Shown piece by piece: positions 45,876-55,213 of a DNA stretch of 64,000 nucleotides. A program made the position numbers and the translations under genes. The stretch's first letter is position 1. Each line of letters begins with the position of its first letter. Origin of the DNA: Pseudomonas sp. GCEP-101 (GTDB taxonomy: Bacteria > Pseudomonadota > Gammaproteobacteria > Pseudomonadales > Pseudomonadaceae); NCBI RefSeq assembly GCF_025133575.1, contig NZ_CP104011.1, forward strand, positions 1,302,001 to 1,366,000. The letters run 5' to 3'. The notes under the pieces are model-generated. The model was given only the letters and a program-made list of their open reading frames with translations, did not search any database and was not told the origin of the DNA.

Positions 45876-46358
45876 TTACTGGGCCGGGATCTCGCCGGAA
45901 GCCTGCATGCGGGCGATTTCCTGCGCGTACAGCGCATCGAAGTTCACCGGGGACAGCATCAGCGCCGGGAAGGAGCCGCGCACCACCAGGCTGTCCAGGG
46001 TTTCGCGGGCGTACGGGAACAGGATGTTCGGGCAGAAGGCACCCAGGGTGTGGCTCATGCTGGACGCGTCCAGGCCCTTGATCAGGAAGATGCCGGCCTG
46101 CTGCACTTCAACGATGAACGCGGTTTCTTCGTTGTTCTTCACGGTCACCGAAACGGTCAGCACCACTTCGTAGAAGTCGCCATCGAGCTGCTTCTGACGG
46201 GTGTTGAGGTCCATGGCGATGCTGGGCTGCCACTCCTGGCGGAAGATTTCCGGAGCCTTGGGCGCCTCGAAGGAGAGGTCGCGCACGTAGATGCGCTGCA
46301 GCGAGAACTGCGGGTTGTTGTCTTGCTCGGCTGCGCCGTTGCTGGCTTGTTCAGTCAT
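45876..46358 (-). CDS. secB: Protein-export chaperone SecB
   Basis: A 160-residue SecB, the tetrameric cytosolic chaperone that keeps preproteins unfolded for SecA. The family core [19 protein letters not shown] near residue 20, the conserved LDFYEVVL-type strand (here [13 protein letters not shown]), [11 protein letters not shown], and the C-terminal [10 protein letters not shown] are all visible. It follows grxC on the same strand with a 38-bp gap, an arrangement usual in gammaproteobacteria. Confidence 0.95.
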   Translation of the reverse strand: MTEQASNGAAEQDNNPQFSLQRIYVRDLSFEAPKAPEIFRQEWQPSIAMDLNTRQKQLDGDFYEVVLTVSVTVKNNEETAFIVEVQQAGIFLIKGLDASSMSHTLGAFCPNILFPYARETLDSLVVRGSFPALMLSPVNFDALYAQEIARMQASGEIPAQ

Positions 46359-46396
46359 TTCGGGACCTTCTTGTGCATCGTTTCAGTAATGAGGGA

Positions 46397-46651
46397 TCAC
46401 GCCGAGAGCAGCGTATCCAGCTTGCCCGCGCGTTCCAGCGCGTAAAGATCGTCGCAGCCGCCGATGTGGGTTCCGTCGATCCAGATCTGCGGCACCGAGG
46501 TGCGGCCCGCCTTGCTGGCCATCTCGGCGCGAACGCCCGGCTTGCCGTCCACGGAGATTTCCTCGTAGGCGACACCCTTCTTGTCCAGCAGGGCCTTGGC
46601 GCGGATGCAATAAGGGCACCACGCGCTGGTATAGATCAAGGTCGACGGCAT
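46397..46651 (-). CDS. grxC: Glutaredoxin 3
   Basis: An 84-residue class I glutaredoxin. The dithiol active site CPYC is at residues 12-15, the cis-proline segment TSVPQIWIDG near residue 52, and the glutathione-binding GGCDDLYALE near residue 64. It reduces protein disulphides with glutathione. It starts one base before the rhodanese gene's stop region and precedes secB, so rhodanese-grxC-secB is probably one operon. Confidence 0.94.
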   Translation of the reverse strand: MPSTLIYTSAWCPYCIRAKALLDKKGVAYEEISVDGKPGVRAEMASKAGRTSVPQIWIDGTHIGGCDDLYALERAGKLDTLLSA

Positions 46652-46652
46652 C

Positions 46653-47075
46653 TCACTTCACCAGGGGGAGGTTGTCACCACGCCAGCTACCGATGCCGCC
46701 GGAAAGCTTGGCAGCGGTGTAGCCGGCCTTCTGCAGCACGCTGCACCAGGTGCCCGAGTGCTGGCCCATGCCATCGACCACGATGATGGTCTTGGCCTTG
46801 TGTTTGTCCAGTTCGCTCATGCGCGCGTTCAGTTTGTCCGCCGGGATGTTCAGCGCGCCGACGATGTGGCCGGTGGCGAATTCCTTGGTCGGGCGGATAT
46901 CCAGCACCACGGCCTGCTCGGCGTTGACCATGGCGGTCAGCTCGCGGGTGGACAGGGCGCGGCCGCCCTTGCGCATTTCGTGCAGGGCCAGCAGCACCAG
47001 CAGGATGACCAGGGCACCGACCAGCAGGTAGTGGTGGGTGGCGAATTCGATCAGACGAGGGAGAAACGAAGACAT
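46653..47075 (-). CDS. Membrane-anchored rhodanese-like protein without the catalytic cysteine
   Basis: A 140-residue protein with one N-terminal transmembrane helix (YLLVGALVILLVLLALH) and a rhodanese homology domain (STRELTAMVNAEQAVVLDIR, FATGHIVGALNIPADKL). In the active-site loop the expected Cys is replaced: IIVVDGMGQHSGTWC has Asp at the start of the loop, and the Cys present lies several residues later. Sulphurtransferase activity is therefore doubtful; a structural or binding role is more likely. ATG 47075 places the helix at the N-terminus. It heads the grxC-secB string and is divergent from gpmI. Confidence 0.82.
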   Translation of the reverse strand: MSSFLPRLIEFATHHYLLVGALVILLVLLALHEMRKGGRALSTRELTAMVNAEQAVVLDIRPTKEFATGHIVGALNIPADKLNARMSELDKHKAKTIIVVDGMGQHSGTWCSVLQKAGYTAAKLSGGIGSWRGDNLPLVK

Positions 47076-47220
47076 GCGCAAGACATCCAGACGTAAAAAT
47101 GCCGGCCAGTATACACGCGCGTATCTGACGGCTGAACCCTGCGGATCATGGCGTCTGTCGGCACCAATCGGTAAAATGTCGGTCCTTTTCTGACCCCTAT
47201 TCTCGGAAAGAGCCGTACCT

Positions 47221-48756
47221 ATGACTGCAACGCGCAAACCGCTGGTCCTGATCATTCTGGACGGCTTCGGCCATAGCGATAGCCCTGAATTCAACGCCAT
47301 CTACGCCGCGAAGAAGCCCAACTGGGACCGCCTGCTGGCGAGCCAGCCGCACGGCCTGATCTCCGGCTCGGGCATGGACGTCGGCCTGCCCGACGGCCAG
47401 ATGGGCAATTCCGAGGTGGGCCACATGAACCTGGGCGCCGGCCGTGTCGTCTACCAGGACTTCACCCGCGTCACCAAGGCCATCCGCGACGGCGAGTTCT
47501 TCCAGAACCCGGTGCTGACCGGCGCCGTCGACAAGGCCGTGGGAGCCGGCAAGGCCGTGCACATCCTCGGCCTGCTCTCCGATGGCGGCGTGCACAGCCA
47601 CCAGGACCACCTGATCGCCATGGCCGAACTGGCCGCGCAGCGCGGCGCGCAGAACATCTACCTGCACGCCTTCCTCGACGGCCGCGACACACCGCCCAGG
47701 AGCGCCGAGCCGTCGCTGAAACTGCTCGACGACGCCTTCGCCCGCCTGGGCAAGGGCCGCACCGCCAGCATCATCGGCCGCTACTTCGCCATGGACCGCG
47801 ACAACCGCTGGGACCGCGTGGAAGCCGCCTACAACCTGATCACCGAAGGCGCCGCCGAGTACACCGCCGAGACCGCCGTGGGCGCGCTGAACGCCGCCTA
47901 TGAGCGCGGCGAGAGCGACGAGTTCGTCAAGGCCACCCGCATCGGCGAGCCGGTGCGCGTGGAAGACGGCGACGCCGTGGTGTTCATGAACTTCCGCGCC
48001 GACCGCGCCCGCGAGCTGTCGCGCGCCTTCGTCGAGCCCGGCTTCAAGGAGTTCCCGCGCCAGCGCGAGCTGCACCTGGCCGAGTACGTGATGCTCACCC
48101 AGTACGCGGCGAGCATCCCGGCGCCCAGCGCGTTCAAGCCCGAATCCCTGGACAACGTGCTGGGCGAATACCTGGCCAAGAACGGCAAGACCCAGCTGCG
48201 CATCGCCGAGACCGAGAAATACGCCCACGTGACCTTCTTCTTCTCCGGCGGCCGCGAAGAGCCGTTCGAAGGCGAAGAACGCATCCTCATCCCCTCGCCC
48301 AAGGTCGCCACCTATGACCTGCAGCCGGAAATGAGCGCGCCGGAAGTCACCGACAAGATCGTCGACGCCATCGAGCACCAGCGTTTCGACGTGATCATCG
48401 TCAACTACGCCAACGGCGACATGGTCGGCCACACCGGCGTGTTCGAGGCTGCGGTGAAAGCCGTCGAGTGCCTGGATACCTGCGTCGGTCGGATCGTCGA
48501 GGCGCTGGACAAGGTCGGCGGCGAAGCCCTGATCACCGCCGACCACGGCAACGTCGAGCAGATGGAAGACGCCATGACCGGTCAGGCGCACACCGCTCAC
48601 ACCTGCGAGCCGGTGCCGTTCGTCTACGTCGGAAAGCGCAAGGTCAGCATCCGCGAGGGCGGTGTGCTCGCCGACGTGGCCCCGACCCTGCTCAAACTGA
48701 TGGGTCTGGAGCAGCCCAAAGAGATGACCGGCCAATCGATCATCACCCTGCTGTAA
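47221..48756 (+). CDS. gpmI: 2,3-bisphosphoglycerate-independent phosphoglycerate mutase
   Basis: A 511-residue iPGM of the alkaline phosphatase superfamily interconverting 3- and 2-phosphoglycerate. The first metal aspartate is in [10 protein letters not shown], the phosphoserine nucleophile in [10 protein letters not shown] (Ser64), and later metal ligands in [11 protein letters not shown] and [11 protein letters not shown]. The start follows a GAAAGAG-type RBS. It is the sole glycolytic mutase type expected in pseudomonads and is divergent from the rhodanese-grxC-secB operon. Ends in a strong terminator. Confidence 0.95.
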   Translation: MTATRKPLVLIILDGFGHSDSPEFNAIYAAKKPNWDRLLASQPHGLISGSGMDVGLPDGQMGNSEVGHMNLGAGRVVYQDFTRVTKAIRDGEFFQNPVLTGAVDKAVGAGKAVHILGLLSDGGVHSHQDHLIAMAELAAQRGAQNIYLHAFLDGRDTPPRSAEPSLKLLDDAFARLGKGRTASIIGRYFAMDRDNRWDRVEAAYNLITEGAAEYTAETAVGALNAAYERGESDEFVKATRIGEPVRVEDGDAVVFMNFRADRARELSRAFVEPGFKEFPRQRELHLAEYVMLTQYAASIPAPSAFKPESLDNVLGEYLAKNGKTQLRIAETEKYAHVTFFFSGGREEPFEGEERILIPSPKVATYDLQPEMSAPEVTDKIVDAIEHQRFDVIIVNYANGDMVGHTGVFEAAVKAVECLDTCVGRIVEALDKVGGEALITADHGNVEQMEDAMTGQAHTAHTCEPVPFVYVGKRKVSIREGGVLADVAPTLLKLMGLEQPKEMTGQSIITLL

Positions 48757-48802
48757 GGCCCCCGATTGCGCGGGAACGTGAGCCAGCTCCCGCCGGTCAG
48801 AG

Positions 48803-48840
48803 CAAACGCCCCACGCCATGCGGTGTGGGGCGTTTGTTTT
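48803..48840 (+). terminator. Terminator of gpmI
   Basis: CAAACGCCCCAC-GCCATGCGGT-GTGGGGCGTTTG followed by TTTT. A very long stem, 46 bases beyond the gpmI stop. Confidence 0.92.
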
Positions 48841-48894
48841 AGCGCCCGCCACGGGCATACTAGCCCGGTCCAGAATCCAGGTGCCCGCCGCCCA

Positions 48895-50184
48895 ATGCCT
48901 CGCGCCCTCCTCCCGCTGCTGCTGATCTGCCTCCTGAGCCCGCTCGCGGTCGTCGCCGACGAACGCGCCGACACCCAGCGCCAGCTGGAGCAGACGCAGA
49001 AAGACATCAATGAGCTGAAGAAGAACCTGAAGAACATCCAGGACGAGAAGTCCGGGGTGCAGAAGCAGCTCAAGTCCACCGAAACCCAGATGGGCGACCT
49101 CGAAAAGCAGATCCGTCAGATCCAGGACGAGATGAAGAAGAACGAGGAAGAGCTGCAGCGCCTCGACAACGAGAAAAAAAAACTCCAGGGCGCGCGCCTT
49201 GAGCAGCAGCGCCTGATCGCCATCCAGGCCCGCGCCGCCTACCAGAGCGGCCGCCAGGAATACCTCAAGTTGCTGCTGAACCAGGAACACCCGGAGAAGT
49301 TCAGCCGCACCCTCACCTACTACGAGTACATCAACAAGGCGCGCCTTGAGCAGCTCTCGGCCTTCAACGAGACCCTGCGCCAGCTGAGCAACGTCGAGCA
49401 GGAAATCACTTCGCAGAAGGACGAGCAGGTCGCCCAGCAGGCCGCCCTCGAAGCCCGCCGCCAGGAACTGGCCGACGCCCGCAAGGCGCGCCAGGAGACC
49501 CTGGCCAAGCTCAACAGCGACCTGAAGGACAGCAGCAGCAAGCTCAAGGATCGCGAGCAGAGCCAGGAAGACCTCAACAAGGTCCTCAAGACCATCGAGG
49601 AAACCCTCGCCCGCCAGGCACGCGAAGCCGAGGAAGCGCGCCAGCGCGCCCTGGCCGCCGAGCGCGAGCGGGTCAAGCGGGAGCAGGAACTGGCCAGCCG
49701 CGGCGAGAAGCCGGAAACACCGTCCAAGCGCCCCGATTACAGCGGCCCGCTGGTCTCCAGCGGCGCAGGGTTCGGCGGCGCCTTCGCCGCCACCAAGGGC
49801 AAGCTGCCCTGGCCTGTGGATGGCCGCGTGCTGGCGCGCTACGGCAGCCCGCGCGGCGACGACCCCCGCGCCACCTGGGATGGCGTACTGATCGGCGCCT
49901 CCGCCGGCAGCACCGTGCGCGCGGTCCATGGCGGCCGCGTGGTATTCGCCGACTGGCTGCGGGGCTCAGGCCTGCTGGTCATTCTCGACCACGGTGGTGG
50001 CTACCTCAGCCTTTATGGGCATAATCAAAGTCTTCTGAAGGACGCCGGCGATACCGTCAAAGCGGGCGATCCCATTGCAACCGTGGGAGCCAGCGGGGGT
50101 CAGAGTACCCCGGCGGTGTATTTTGCCATTCGCCATCAGGGTCGCCCGGCGGACCCTTCGACCTGGTGTCGCACGCAGGGATAA
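48895..50184 (+). CDS. EnvC-like murein hydrolase activator
   Basis: A 429-residue periplasmic protein: signal peptide, then about 230 residues of heptad-rich coiled coil (QLEQTQKDINELKKNLKNIQ onward), and a C-terminal LytM/M23 domain. The LytM domain is degenerate: where active enzymes have a zinc-binding HxxxD it has TWDGVLIG, although ILDHGGGYLSLYGH is kept. That is the pattern of EnvC, which activates amidases rather than cutting peptidoglycan itself. ATG 48895 gives the signal peptide; the upstream in-frame extension overlaps the gpmI terminator. Followed after 27 bases by ctpA. Confidence 0.88.
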   Translation: MPRALLPLLLICLLSPLAVVADERADTQRQLEQTQKDINELKKNLKNIQDEKSGVQKQLKSTETQMGDLEKQIRQIQDEMKKNEEELQRLDNEKKKLQGARLEQQRLIAIQARAAYQSGRQEYLKLLLNQEHPEKFSRTLTYYEYINKARLEQLSAFNETLRQLSNVEQEITSQKDEQVAQQAALEARRQELADARKARQETLAKLNSDLKDSSSKLKDREQSQEDLNKVLKTIEETLARQAREAEEARQRALAAERERVKREQELASRGEKPETPSKRPDYSGPLVSSGAGFGGAFAATKGKLPWPVDGRVLARYGSPRGDDPRATWDGVLIGASAGSTVRAVHGGRVVFADWLRGSGLLVILDHGGGYLSLYGHNQSLLKDAGDTVKAGDPIATVGASGGQSTPAVYFAIRHQGRPADPSTWCRTQG

Positions 50185-50211
50185 GCGGCGATCACGCATT
50201 AGGAGCCAAAC

Positions 50212-51522
50212 ATGTCGCAAGCTTTCCGTCTCACTACCCTGGCCCTGGCCTTGCTGCTCGGTGTCGGTGCGGCCCAGGCCGCCGACGCGCCGGCCGCATC
50301 CCCCGCGGCCAACGGCAAGGAGGCTCCGCTGCCGCTCGATGAGCTGCGCACCTTCGCCGAGGTCCTGGACCGGGTGAAGGCGGCCTACGTCGAGCCGGTG
50401 GACGACAAGACGCTGCTGGAGAATGCCATCAAGGGCATGCTCAGCAACCTCGACCCGCACTCGGCCTACCTCGGCCCGGAGGAATTCGCCGAGCTGCAGG
50501 AAAGCACCAGCGGCGAGTTCGGCGGCCTGGGCATCGAGGTCGGCAGCGAAGACGGCTTCGTCAAGGTGATCTCGCCCATCGACGACACCCCGGCGGCTGC
50601 CGCGGGCATCCAGCCGGGCGATTTGATCGTCAAGATCGACGGCAAGCCGACCAAGGGCCAGTCGATGAACGAGGCGGTGGACAGCATGCGCGGCAAGGCC
50701 GGCTCGCCGATCACCCTGACCATCGTTCGCGGTGGCGGCAAGCCGTTCGACGTCGAACTCAAGCGCGCCATCATCAAGGTCAAGAGCGTGCGCAGCCAGA
50801 TGCTCGAACCGGGCTACGGCTACCTGCGCATCACCCAGTTCCAGGTGAACACGGGCGAAGAGACCGTCAAGGCGCTGTCCAAGCTGCGCAACGACAACAA
50901 GGGCAAGCTCAAGGGCCTGGTGCTGGACCTGCGCAACAACCCCGGCGGCGTGCTGCAGTCGGCGGTGGAAGTGGCCGACGCCTTCCTCACCAAAGGGCTG
51001 ATCGTCTACACCAAGGGCCGTATCCCGAACTCCGAGCTGCGCTTCTCCGCCGACCCGGCCGACCCGAGCGACGGCGTTCCGCTGGTGGTGCTGATCAACG
51101 GCGGCAGCGCCTCGGCGGCGGAAATCGTCGCCGGCGCCCTGCAGGACCAGAAGCGCGCGATCCTCATGGGCACCGACAGCTTCGGCAAGGGCTCGGTGCA
51201 GACCGTGCTGCCGCTGAACAACGACCGCGCCCTGAAGCTCACCACCGCGCTGTACTACACCCCCAACGGCCGCTCCATCCAGGCCCAGGGCATCACCCCG
51301 GACATCGAGGTGGAACGCGCCAAGGTGACCCGCGAGCAGAGCGATTTCGACGGCTTCAAGGAAGCCGACCTGCAAGGCCACCTGGCCAACGGCAACGGCG
51401 GCAAGGACCGCCCGACCGCCGCCGGCAAGGCGCCGGTGGATCGTCCGCAGGACGCCGACTACCAGCTCAGCCAAGCCCTCAGCCTGCTGAAAGGACTCAG
51501 CGTCAGCCGCGGCAACAACTGA
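50212..51522 (+). CDS. ctpA: Carboxy-terminal processing protease
   Basis: A 436-residue S41 protease: signal peptide (to about AAQA), a PDZ domain (GLGIEVGSEDGFVKVISPID through IQPGDLIVKIDG, about residues 100-180), and the catalytic core with nucleophile serine in INGGSASAAEIVAG and the general-base lysine in SFGKGSVQT. It is the periplasmic CtpA type; in P. aeruginosa CtpA, with the lipoprotein LbcA, degrades cell-wall cross-link hydrolases. A distal Lys/Pro-rich stretch (GKDRPTAAGKAPVDRP) precedes the C-terminus. Downstream gene starts three bases later. Confidence 0.92.
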   Translation: MSQAFRLTTLALALLLGVGAAQAADAPAASPAANGKEAPLPLDELRTFAEVLDRVKAAYVEPVDDKTLLENAIKGMLSNLDPHSAYLGPEEFAELQESTSGEFGGLGIEVGSEDGFVKVISPIDDTPAAAAGIQPGDLIVKIDGKPTKGQSMNEAVDSMRGKAGSPITLTIVRGGGKPFDVELKRAIIKVKSVRSQMLEPGYGYLRITQFQVNTGEETVKALSKLRNDNKGKLKGLVLDLRNNPGGVLQSAVEVADAFLTKGLIVYTKGRIPNSELRFSADPADPSDGVPLVVLINGGSASAAEIVAGALQDQKRAILMGTDSFGKGSVQTVLPLNNDRALKLTTALYYTPNGRSIQAQGITPDIEVERAKVTREQSDFDGFKEADLQGHLANGNGGKDRPTAAGKAPVDRPQDADYQLSQALSLLKGLSVSRGNN

Positions 51523-51525
51523 CCG

Positions 51526-52308
51526 ATGCGCCCGGCCCGGCTACTGCTCGGCCTGTGCCTGGGCGCGCTGCTGTGCCTGCCGGTGGCCGCCGCGCCCCGG
51601 CCGGACGGCAGCAAGCCGCTGGTGAGCATCGTCATCGACGACCTCGGGCAGAACCTGGCGCGTGATCGCCAGGTGCTCGACATCTCCCCCGCCATTGCCC
51701 TGGCGATCATCCCCGACACGCCCCACGCCGCGGAATTGGCGCGCGAGGCGCACCAACGCGGGCGCACCGTGCTGCTGCACATGCCCATGGACCCGGCCGG
51801 CGGTGACTACGCCTGGCGCCCCGAACTGACCCAGGACGAGCGCGCCCGCCGCCTCGACGCCGCGCTGGCGAAGGTGCCCTACGTGCAGGGCGTGAACAAC
51901 CACGAAGGCAGCCGCATGACCGCCGACCGCCCCGCCATGGCCTGGCTGGCGGTCGAACTGCAGCGGCGCCACCTGTTCCTGCTCGACAGCCGCACCAGCG
52001 CCGCCACGGTGGCCGCGGCGGAGGCGCAGAAGATCGGCCTCGCCAGCCTGTCGCGGGACGTGTTCCTCGACGACGACCCGAGCGAAGCGGCGGTGCTGGA
52101 GCAGATGCAGCGCGGCCTTGCGCTGGCGCGCAAGCAGGGCACGGTCGTGATGATCGGCCACCCGAAGCCGGCGACCCTGGCGGTGCTCAGGCGCGTGCTG
52201 CCGAGCCTGAAGGCCCAGGGCTTCGAGCTGGTGCAGCCGCCGCTGATGATCGCCGAACGCGGCAACCGCGCCATGGCGGGGCATGGGCGGGACGGGATCT
52301 ACCGCTAA
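51526..52308 (+). CDS. Divergent polysaccharide deacetylase family protein
   Basis: A 260-residue secreted protein of the divergent polysaccharide deacetylase family (PF04748). Following a signal peptide it has VSIVIDDLGQNL near residue 30, LLHMPMDP near residue 83, GVNNHEGSRMT near residue 123, and LDSRTSA near residue 153, the modified NodB-like motifs of this family. Substrate unknown. It is coupled to ctpA (start three bases after the stop) and follows envC, so a cell-envelope role is probable. Pseudomonas members conserve this envC-ctpA-PF04748 string. Confidence 0.88.
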   Translation: MRPARLLLGLCLGALLCLPVAAAPRPDGSKPLVSIVIDDLGQNLARDRQVLDISPAIALAIIPDTPHAAELAREAHQRGRTVLLHMPMDPAGGDYAWRPELTQDERARRLDAALAKVPYVQGVNNHEGSRMTADRPAMAWLAVELQRRHLFLLDSRTSAATVAAAEAQKIGLASLSRDVFLDDDPSEAAVLEQMQRGLALARKQGTVVMIGHPKPATLAVLRRVLPSLKAQGFELVQPPLMIAERGNRAMAGHGRDGIYR

Positions 52309-52335
52309 CTTTTCAACCAGCGCAGGAAGCTTTTC

Positions 52336-52411
52336 GTAGGAGCGAGCTTGCTCGCGAACAGCCCCGGCACCAGAGTTTCCGAGAGCGGTTCGCGAGCAAG
52401 CTCGCTCCTAC
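52336..52411. repeat. REPIN between convergent genes
   Basis: Full inverted REP arms around a 29-base centre, in the gap between the deacetylase-like gene and the minus-strand binding protein. Confidence 0.85.
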
Positions 52412-52447
52412 AAAGAGCAGTAGGACCTGGGTGCCCGGACTGCAGGC

Positions 52448-53209
52448 TTACAGATAGTTATTGGTCGCCTGCTCGACGAAACCCTCGGCGCGCATCTCAT
52501 CCAGCGCCTTCTGCAGCTTCGCCACCACCTCGTCGGGGGTGTCCTTGTTGATCGCCAGGTACAACTGGGCCTCGTTGAAGCGCAGCACGGTCTGCAGGCC
52601 GGACACGCCTTCCTGCTTGGCCAGGTAACGACCGACCGGGTCGGTGGTGGCCCACAGGTCGATCTCGCCGGTGGTCAGCTTCTTGACGTTTTCCTGGTCG
52701 CGCAGCGCGTTGATCACCGGGATGCCCTGGCTTTCCAGGTTCTGGCTGACCGCGTCGTTCTTGTAGGCGCCCAGCTTGTACTTGGCCGCGTCCTTGAGGT
52801 CCTTGACCTTGATGGTGCTGCCCGGCGGTGCCAGCAGGACCCAGTTGGTCTTGGCGATCGGGCCGACCCACTTGAACAGCGGCACCCGCTCGGGGGTGTA
52901 GGTGGTGGAGAACAGCCCGTAGTCGGGCTTGTCCAGCGCCAGCTTGTACAGGCGATCCCAGGGGAAGCGCAGGCTCAGGGTGTACTGGATGCCGGCGCGC
53001 TTGAACATCTCGCGGACGATGTCGGCGCTGATACCGTCGATGCCGTCGTCGCGGGCGAAGTTCTTGTCGTCCACCGCCATGTTGAAGGGCGGGAAGTTCT
53101 CGGTGAGCAGCACCATCTTGTAATCGGCGGGCAACTCGGCGCGGGCCGTGGCGGCCCCCAGCAACAGACCCAGGGTCAGGGTCTTGATCAGGACTTTCAG
53201 CATGGTCAT
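52448..53209 (-). CDS. Periplasmic solute-binding protein, paralogue A
   Basis: A 253-residue SBP_bac_3 family protein with a signal peptide (LIKTLTLGLLLGAATARA). It has YKMVLLTENFPPFNMAVDD, the aromatic- and acid-rich entry, then LSLRFPWDRLYKLALDKP, LKWVGPI-type strand and LGAYKNDAVSQNLES. Closely related to the next gene over its whole length, so the pair arose by duplication. No transporter genes are near. The start may be 53209 or 53203 (two Met codons six bases apart); 53209 is chosen. Ligand unknown, probably an amino acid or small organic acid. Confidence 0.85.
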   Translation of the reverse strand: MTMLKVLIKTLTLGLLLGAATARAELPADYKMVLLTENFPPFNMAVDDKNFARDDGIDGISADIVREMFKRAGIQYTLSLRFPWDRLYKLALDKPDYGLFSTTYTPERVPLFKWVGPIAKTNWVLLAPPGSTIKVKDLKDAAKYKLGAYKNDAVSQNLESQGIPVINALRDQENVKKLTTGEIDLWATTDPVGRYLAKQEGVSGLQTVLRFNEAQLYLAINKDTPDEVVAKLQKALDEMRAEGFVEQATNNYL

Positions 53210-53325
53210 ACCGCTCGCGTGGTTATCGTTATTGGGCTTGCGGCATCCCTGCAGAGGGGACGGACTACTTCGCTCGTCTGCCTTCCATGGCCAAACCGGC
53301 GCCGAGGGGTGTCGGCGCCAAACGC

Positions 53326-53350
53326 GAAGGCCGGCGAGTGGCCGGCCTTC
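53326..53350 (-). other. Stem-loop between the two binding protein genes
   Basis: GAAGGCCGGC (53326-53335) pairs with GCCGGCCTTC (53341-53350). It is six bases past the stop of paralogue B; few U follow on the minus strand, so it may be a weak terminator or mRNA end stabiliser that lets downstream paralogue A be expressed differently. Confidence 0.55.
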
Positions 53351-53355
53351 GGGTG

Positions 53356-54114
53356 TTACAGGTAGCTGTTGAGCACGTCGTCGACGAAGCCTTCGGCGCG
53401 CATCTTGTCCAGGGCGCCCTGCAGCTTCTGCACCACCGCATCCGGGGTTTCGCGGTTCAGCGCGAGGTACAGCTGGTCGCTGTTGAAGCGCAGGACGATC
53501 TTCAGGCCGGTGACGCCCACCTGCTTGGCCAGATAGCGGCCGGCCGGGTCGCCGCTGGCCCACAGATCGATGGAGCCTTCCTGCAGCTTGCCGGCGTTTT
53601 CCTGGTCGCGCAGCGCCAGCACCGGCTCGAAGCCGTGCTTGGCGAGGTAGTCGGCCATGGCGTCTCCCTTGTAGGCACCCACGCGGTACTTCTTCGCCTC
53701 GTCCAGGTTGTTCAGGGTGATCGTGCTGTCCGCCTTGGCGAGCAGGACCCAGTCGTCCGGCCCGATCGGGCCGACCCACTTGAACTGGTTCTCGCGCTCG
53801 GGCAGCCGCGCGGTGACGAACACGCCGTAGCCGGGCTTCTCCAGCGCCAGCTTGTAGATGCGGTCCCAGGGGAAGCGCAGGGTCAGGCTGTACGGCACGC
53901 CGGCACGCTTGAACATCTCCTTGACGATATCCACGGCGATGCCGTCGATGCTGTCTTCCTGGGCGAAGTTCTTGCCGTTGATGGCCATGTTGTACGGGGG
54001 GAAGTTCTCGGTGAGCAGCACCACGCTGTAGTCCGAAGAATCCGTTTCAGCCCTTGCCGCGCTGGCCAGAAGCAGGCCGCAGCCTAGCCATGCGAGCAGA
54101 ATGCGCTTCAGCAT
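53356..54114 (-). CDS. Periplasmic solute-binding protein, paralogue B
   Basis: A 252-residue SBP_bac_3 protein: signal peptide (LLAWLGCGLLLASAARA), YSVVLLTENFPPYNMAING, LTLRFPWDRIYKLALEKP, VGAYKGDAMADYLAKHG and a C-terminus DEMRAEGF-like (DKMRAEGFVDDVL). It shares nearly every block with paralogue A, with differences around FVTARLPERENQF versus FSTTYTPERVPLF in the ligand-facing region, so the two may bind different compounds. Transcribed first of the pair. No dedicated permease is seen; could act with a transporter encoded elsewhere. Confidence 0.85.
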   Translation of the reverse strand: MLKRILLAWLGCGLLLASAARAETDSSDYSVVLLTENFPPYNMAINGKNFAQEDSIDGIAVDIVKEMFKRAGVPYSLTLRFPWDRIYKLALEKPGYGVFVTARLPERENQFKWVGPIGPDDWVLLAKADSTITLNNLDEAKKYRVGAYKGDAMADYLAKHGFEPVLALRDQENAGKLQEGSIDLWASGDPAGRYLAKQVGVTGLKIVLRFNSDQLYLALNRETPDAVVQKLQGALDKMRAEGFVDDVLNSYL

Positions 54115-54335
54115 CGAGATATTCCTGCGTAAGACGTTTCTGAGAAGCGGCAGAGCTTACTCGGAGATTTGACGCCAATAAACCCTATGAATATGGCAAT
54201 GGGACATGAAACCGCCATTACCTTGACCGAAGCCTTCAGCTAGCAAGCTTCGTGCGCAGCAGGGGATGCGCCCAGCGGATGCAGGGGTGGCTCGGGGTGA
54301 GCCAGCGGGCCGGGAGAACCCCGGCCCGGAGGGAA

Positions 54336-55106
54336 TCAGCGCACGACGATGCCGCGGCTGGCCAGGTAGGCCTTGGCCTCCGGCACGCTGTACTCGCCGA
54401 AGTGGAAGATGCTCGCCGCGAGCACCGCGTCGGCCTTGCCTTCGAGGATGCCGTCGGCCAGGTGCTGCAGGTTGCCGACCCCGCCCGAAGCGATCACCGG
54501 AACGCCCACCGCCTCGCTGATGGCGCGGGTCACGCCGAGGTCGTAGCCGCTCTTCACGCCGTCCTGGTCCATGCTGGTGAGCAGGATTTCACCGGCGCCC
54601 AGGCCTTCCATCTTCTTCGCCCACTCCACCGCGTCCAGCCCGGTGGGCTTGCGGCCGCCGTGGGTGAAGATTTCCCAGCGCGGGGCTTCACCGGGTGCCG
54701 ACACTTTCTTGGCGTCGATGGCCACCACGATGCACTGCGAGCCGAAGCGCGCGGCGGCTTCGCCGACGAATTCCGGGGTGAACACCGCGGCGGTGTTGAT
54801 CGAGACCTTGTCCGCACCGGCATTGAGCAGGTTGCGGATGTCCTGCACCGTCCTGACGCCGCCGCCCACGGTCAGCGGGATGAACACCTGGCTGGCCATG
54901 CGCTCGACGGTATGCAGGGTGGTGTCGCGGCCATCGACGCTGGCGGTGATGTCGAGGAAGGTGATCTCGTCCGCGCCCTGCTCGTCGTAGCGGCGGGCGA
55001 TTTCCACCGGGTCGCCGGCATCGCGGATGTTCTCGAACTTGACGCCCTTCACCACGCGGCCGTTGTCCACGTCGAGGCAGGGAATGATGCGTTTAGCCAG
55101 TGCCAT
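54336..55106 (-). CDS. hisF: Imidazole glycerol phosphate synthase, cyclase subunit
   Basis: A 256-residue (beta/alpha)8 enzyme. With HisH it closes the imidazole ring of histidine and releases AICAR. Catalytic Asp is in [15 protein letters not shown] near residue 11 and the second in [15 protein letters not shown] near residue 130; phosphate loops are VGGGVRT and ASGGVG. ATG 55106 begins [10 protein letters not shown]. The upstream in-frame extension lies in a repeat. Last gene of the hisB-hisH-DUF2164-hisA-hisF run. Confidence 0.95.
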   Translation of the reverse strand: MALAKRIIPCLDVDNGRVVKGVKFENIRDAGDPVEIARRYDEQGADEITFLDITASVDGRDTTLHTVERMASQVFIPLTVGGGVRTVQDIRNLLNAGADKVSINTAAVFTPEFVGEAAARFGSQCIVVAIDAKKVSAPGEAPRWEIFTHGGRKPTGLDAVEWAKKMEGLGAGEILLTSMDQDGVKSGYDLGVTRAISEAVGVPVIASGGVGNLQHLADGILEGKADAVLAASIFHFGEYSVPEAKAYLASRGIVVR

Positions 55107-55118
55107 AGCAATGCTCTC

Positions 55119-55206
55119 GTAGGATGGGTGGAGCGCAGCGATACCCATGCGCGCCACCGGAGACCTCAGCGGTGGGTTACGCCGCTGCGCGGCTAACCCA
55201 CCCTAC
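55119..55206. repeat. GGAGCGCAGCGATACCCAT-type repeat between hisA and hisF
   Basis: GTAGGATGGGTGGAGCGCAGCGAT... shares its first 30 bases with the element at 21365-21448; its far side (GGGTTACGCC..GGCTAACCCACCCTAC) is different, so this is a chimeric copy within the his operon. Confidence 0.7.
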
Positions 55207-55213
55207 GTTCGAA

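Noticed and set aside
54307-54327. Terminator after hisF
   Set aside because: GGGCCGGG and CCCGGCCC form a stem, but no U-tract follows on the minus strand, so a terminator is not supported.
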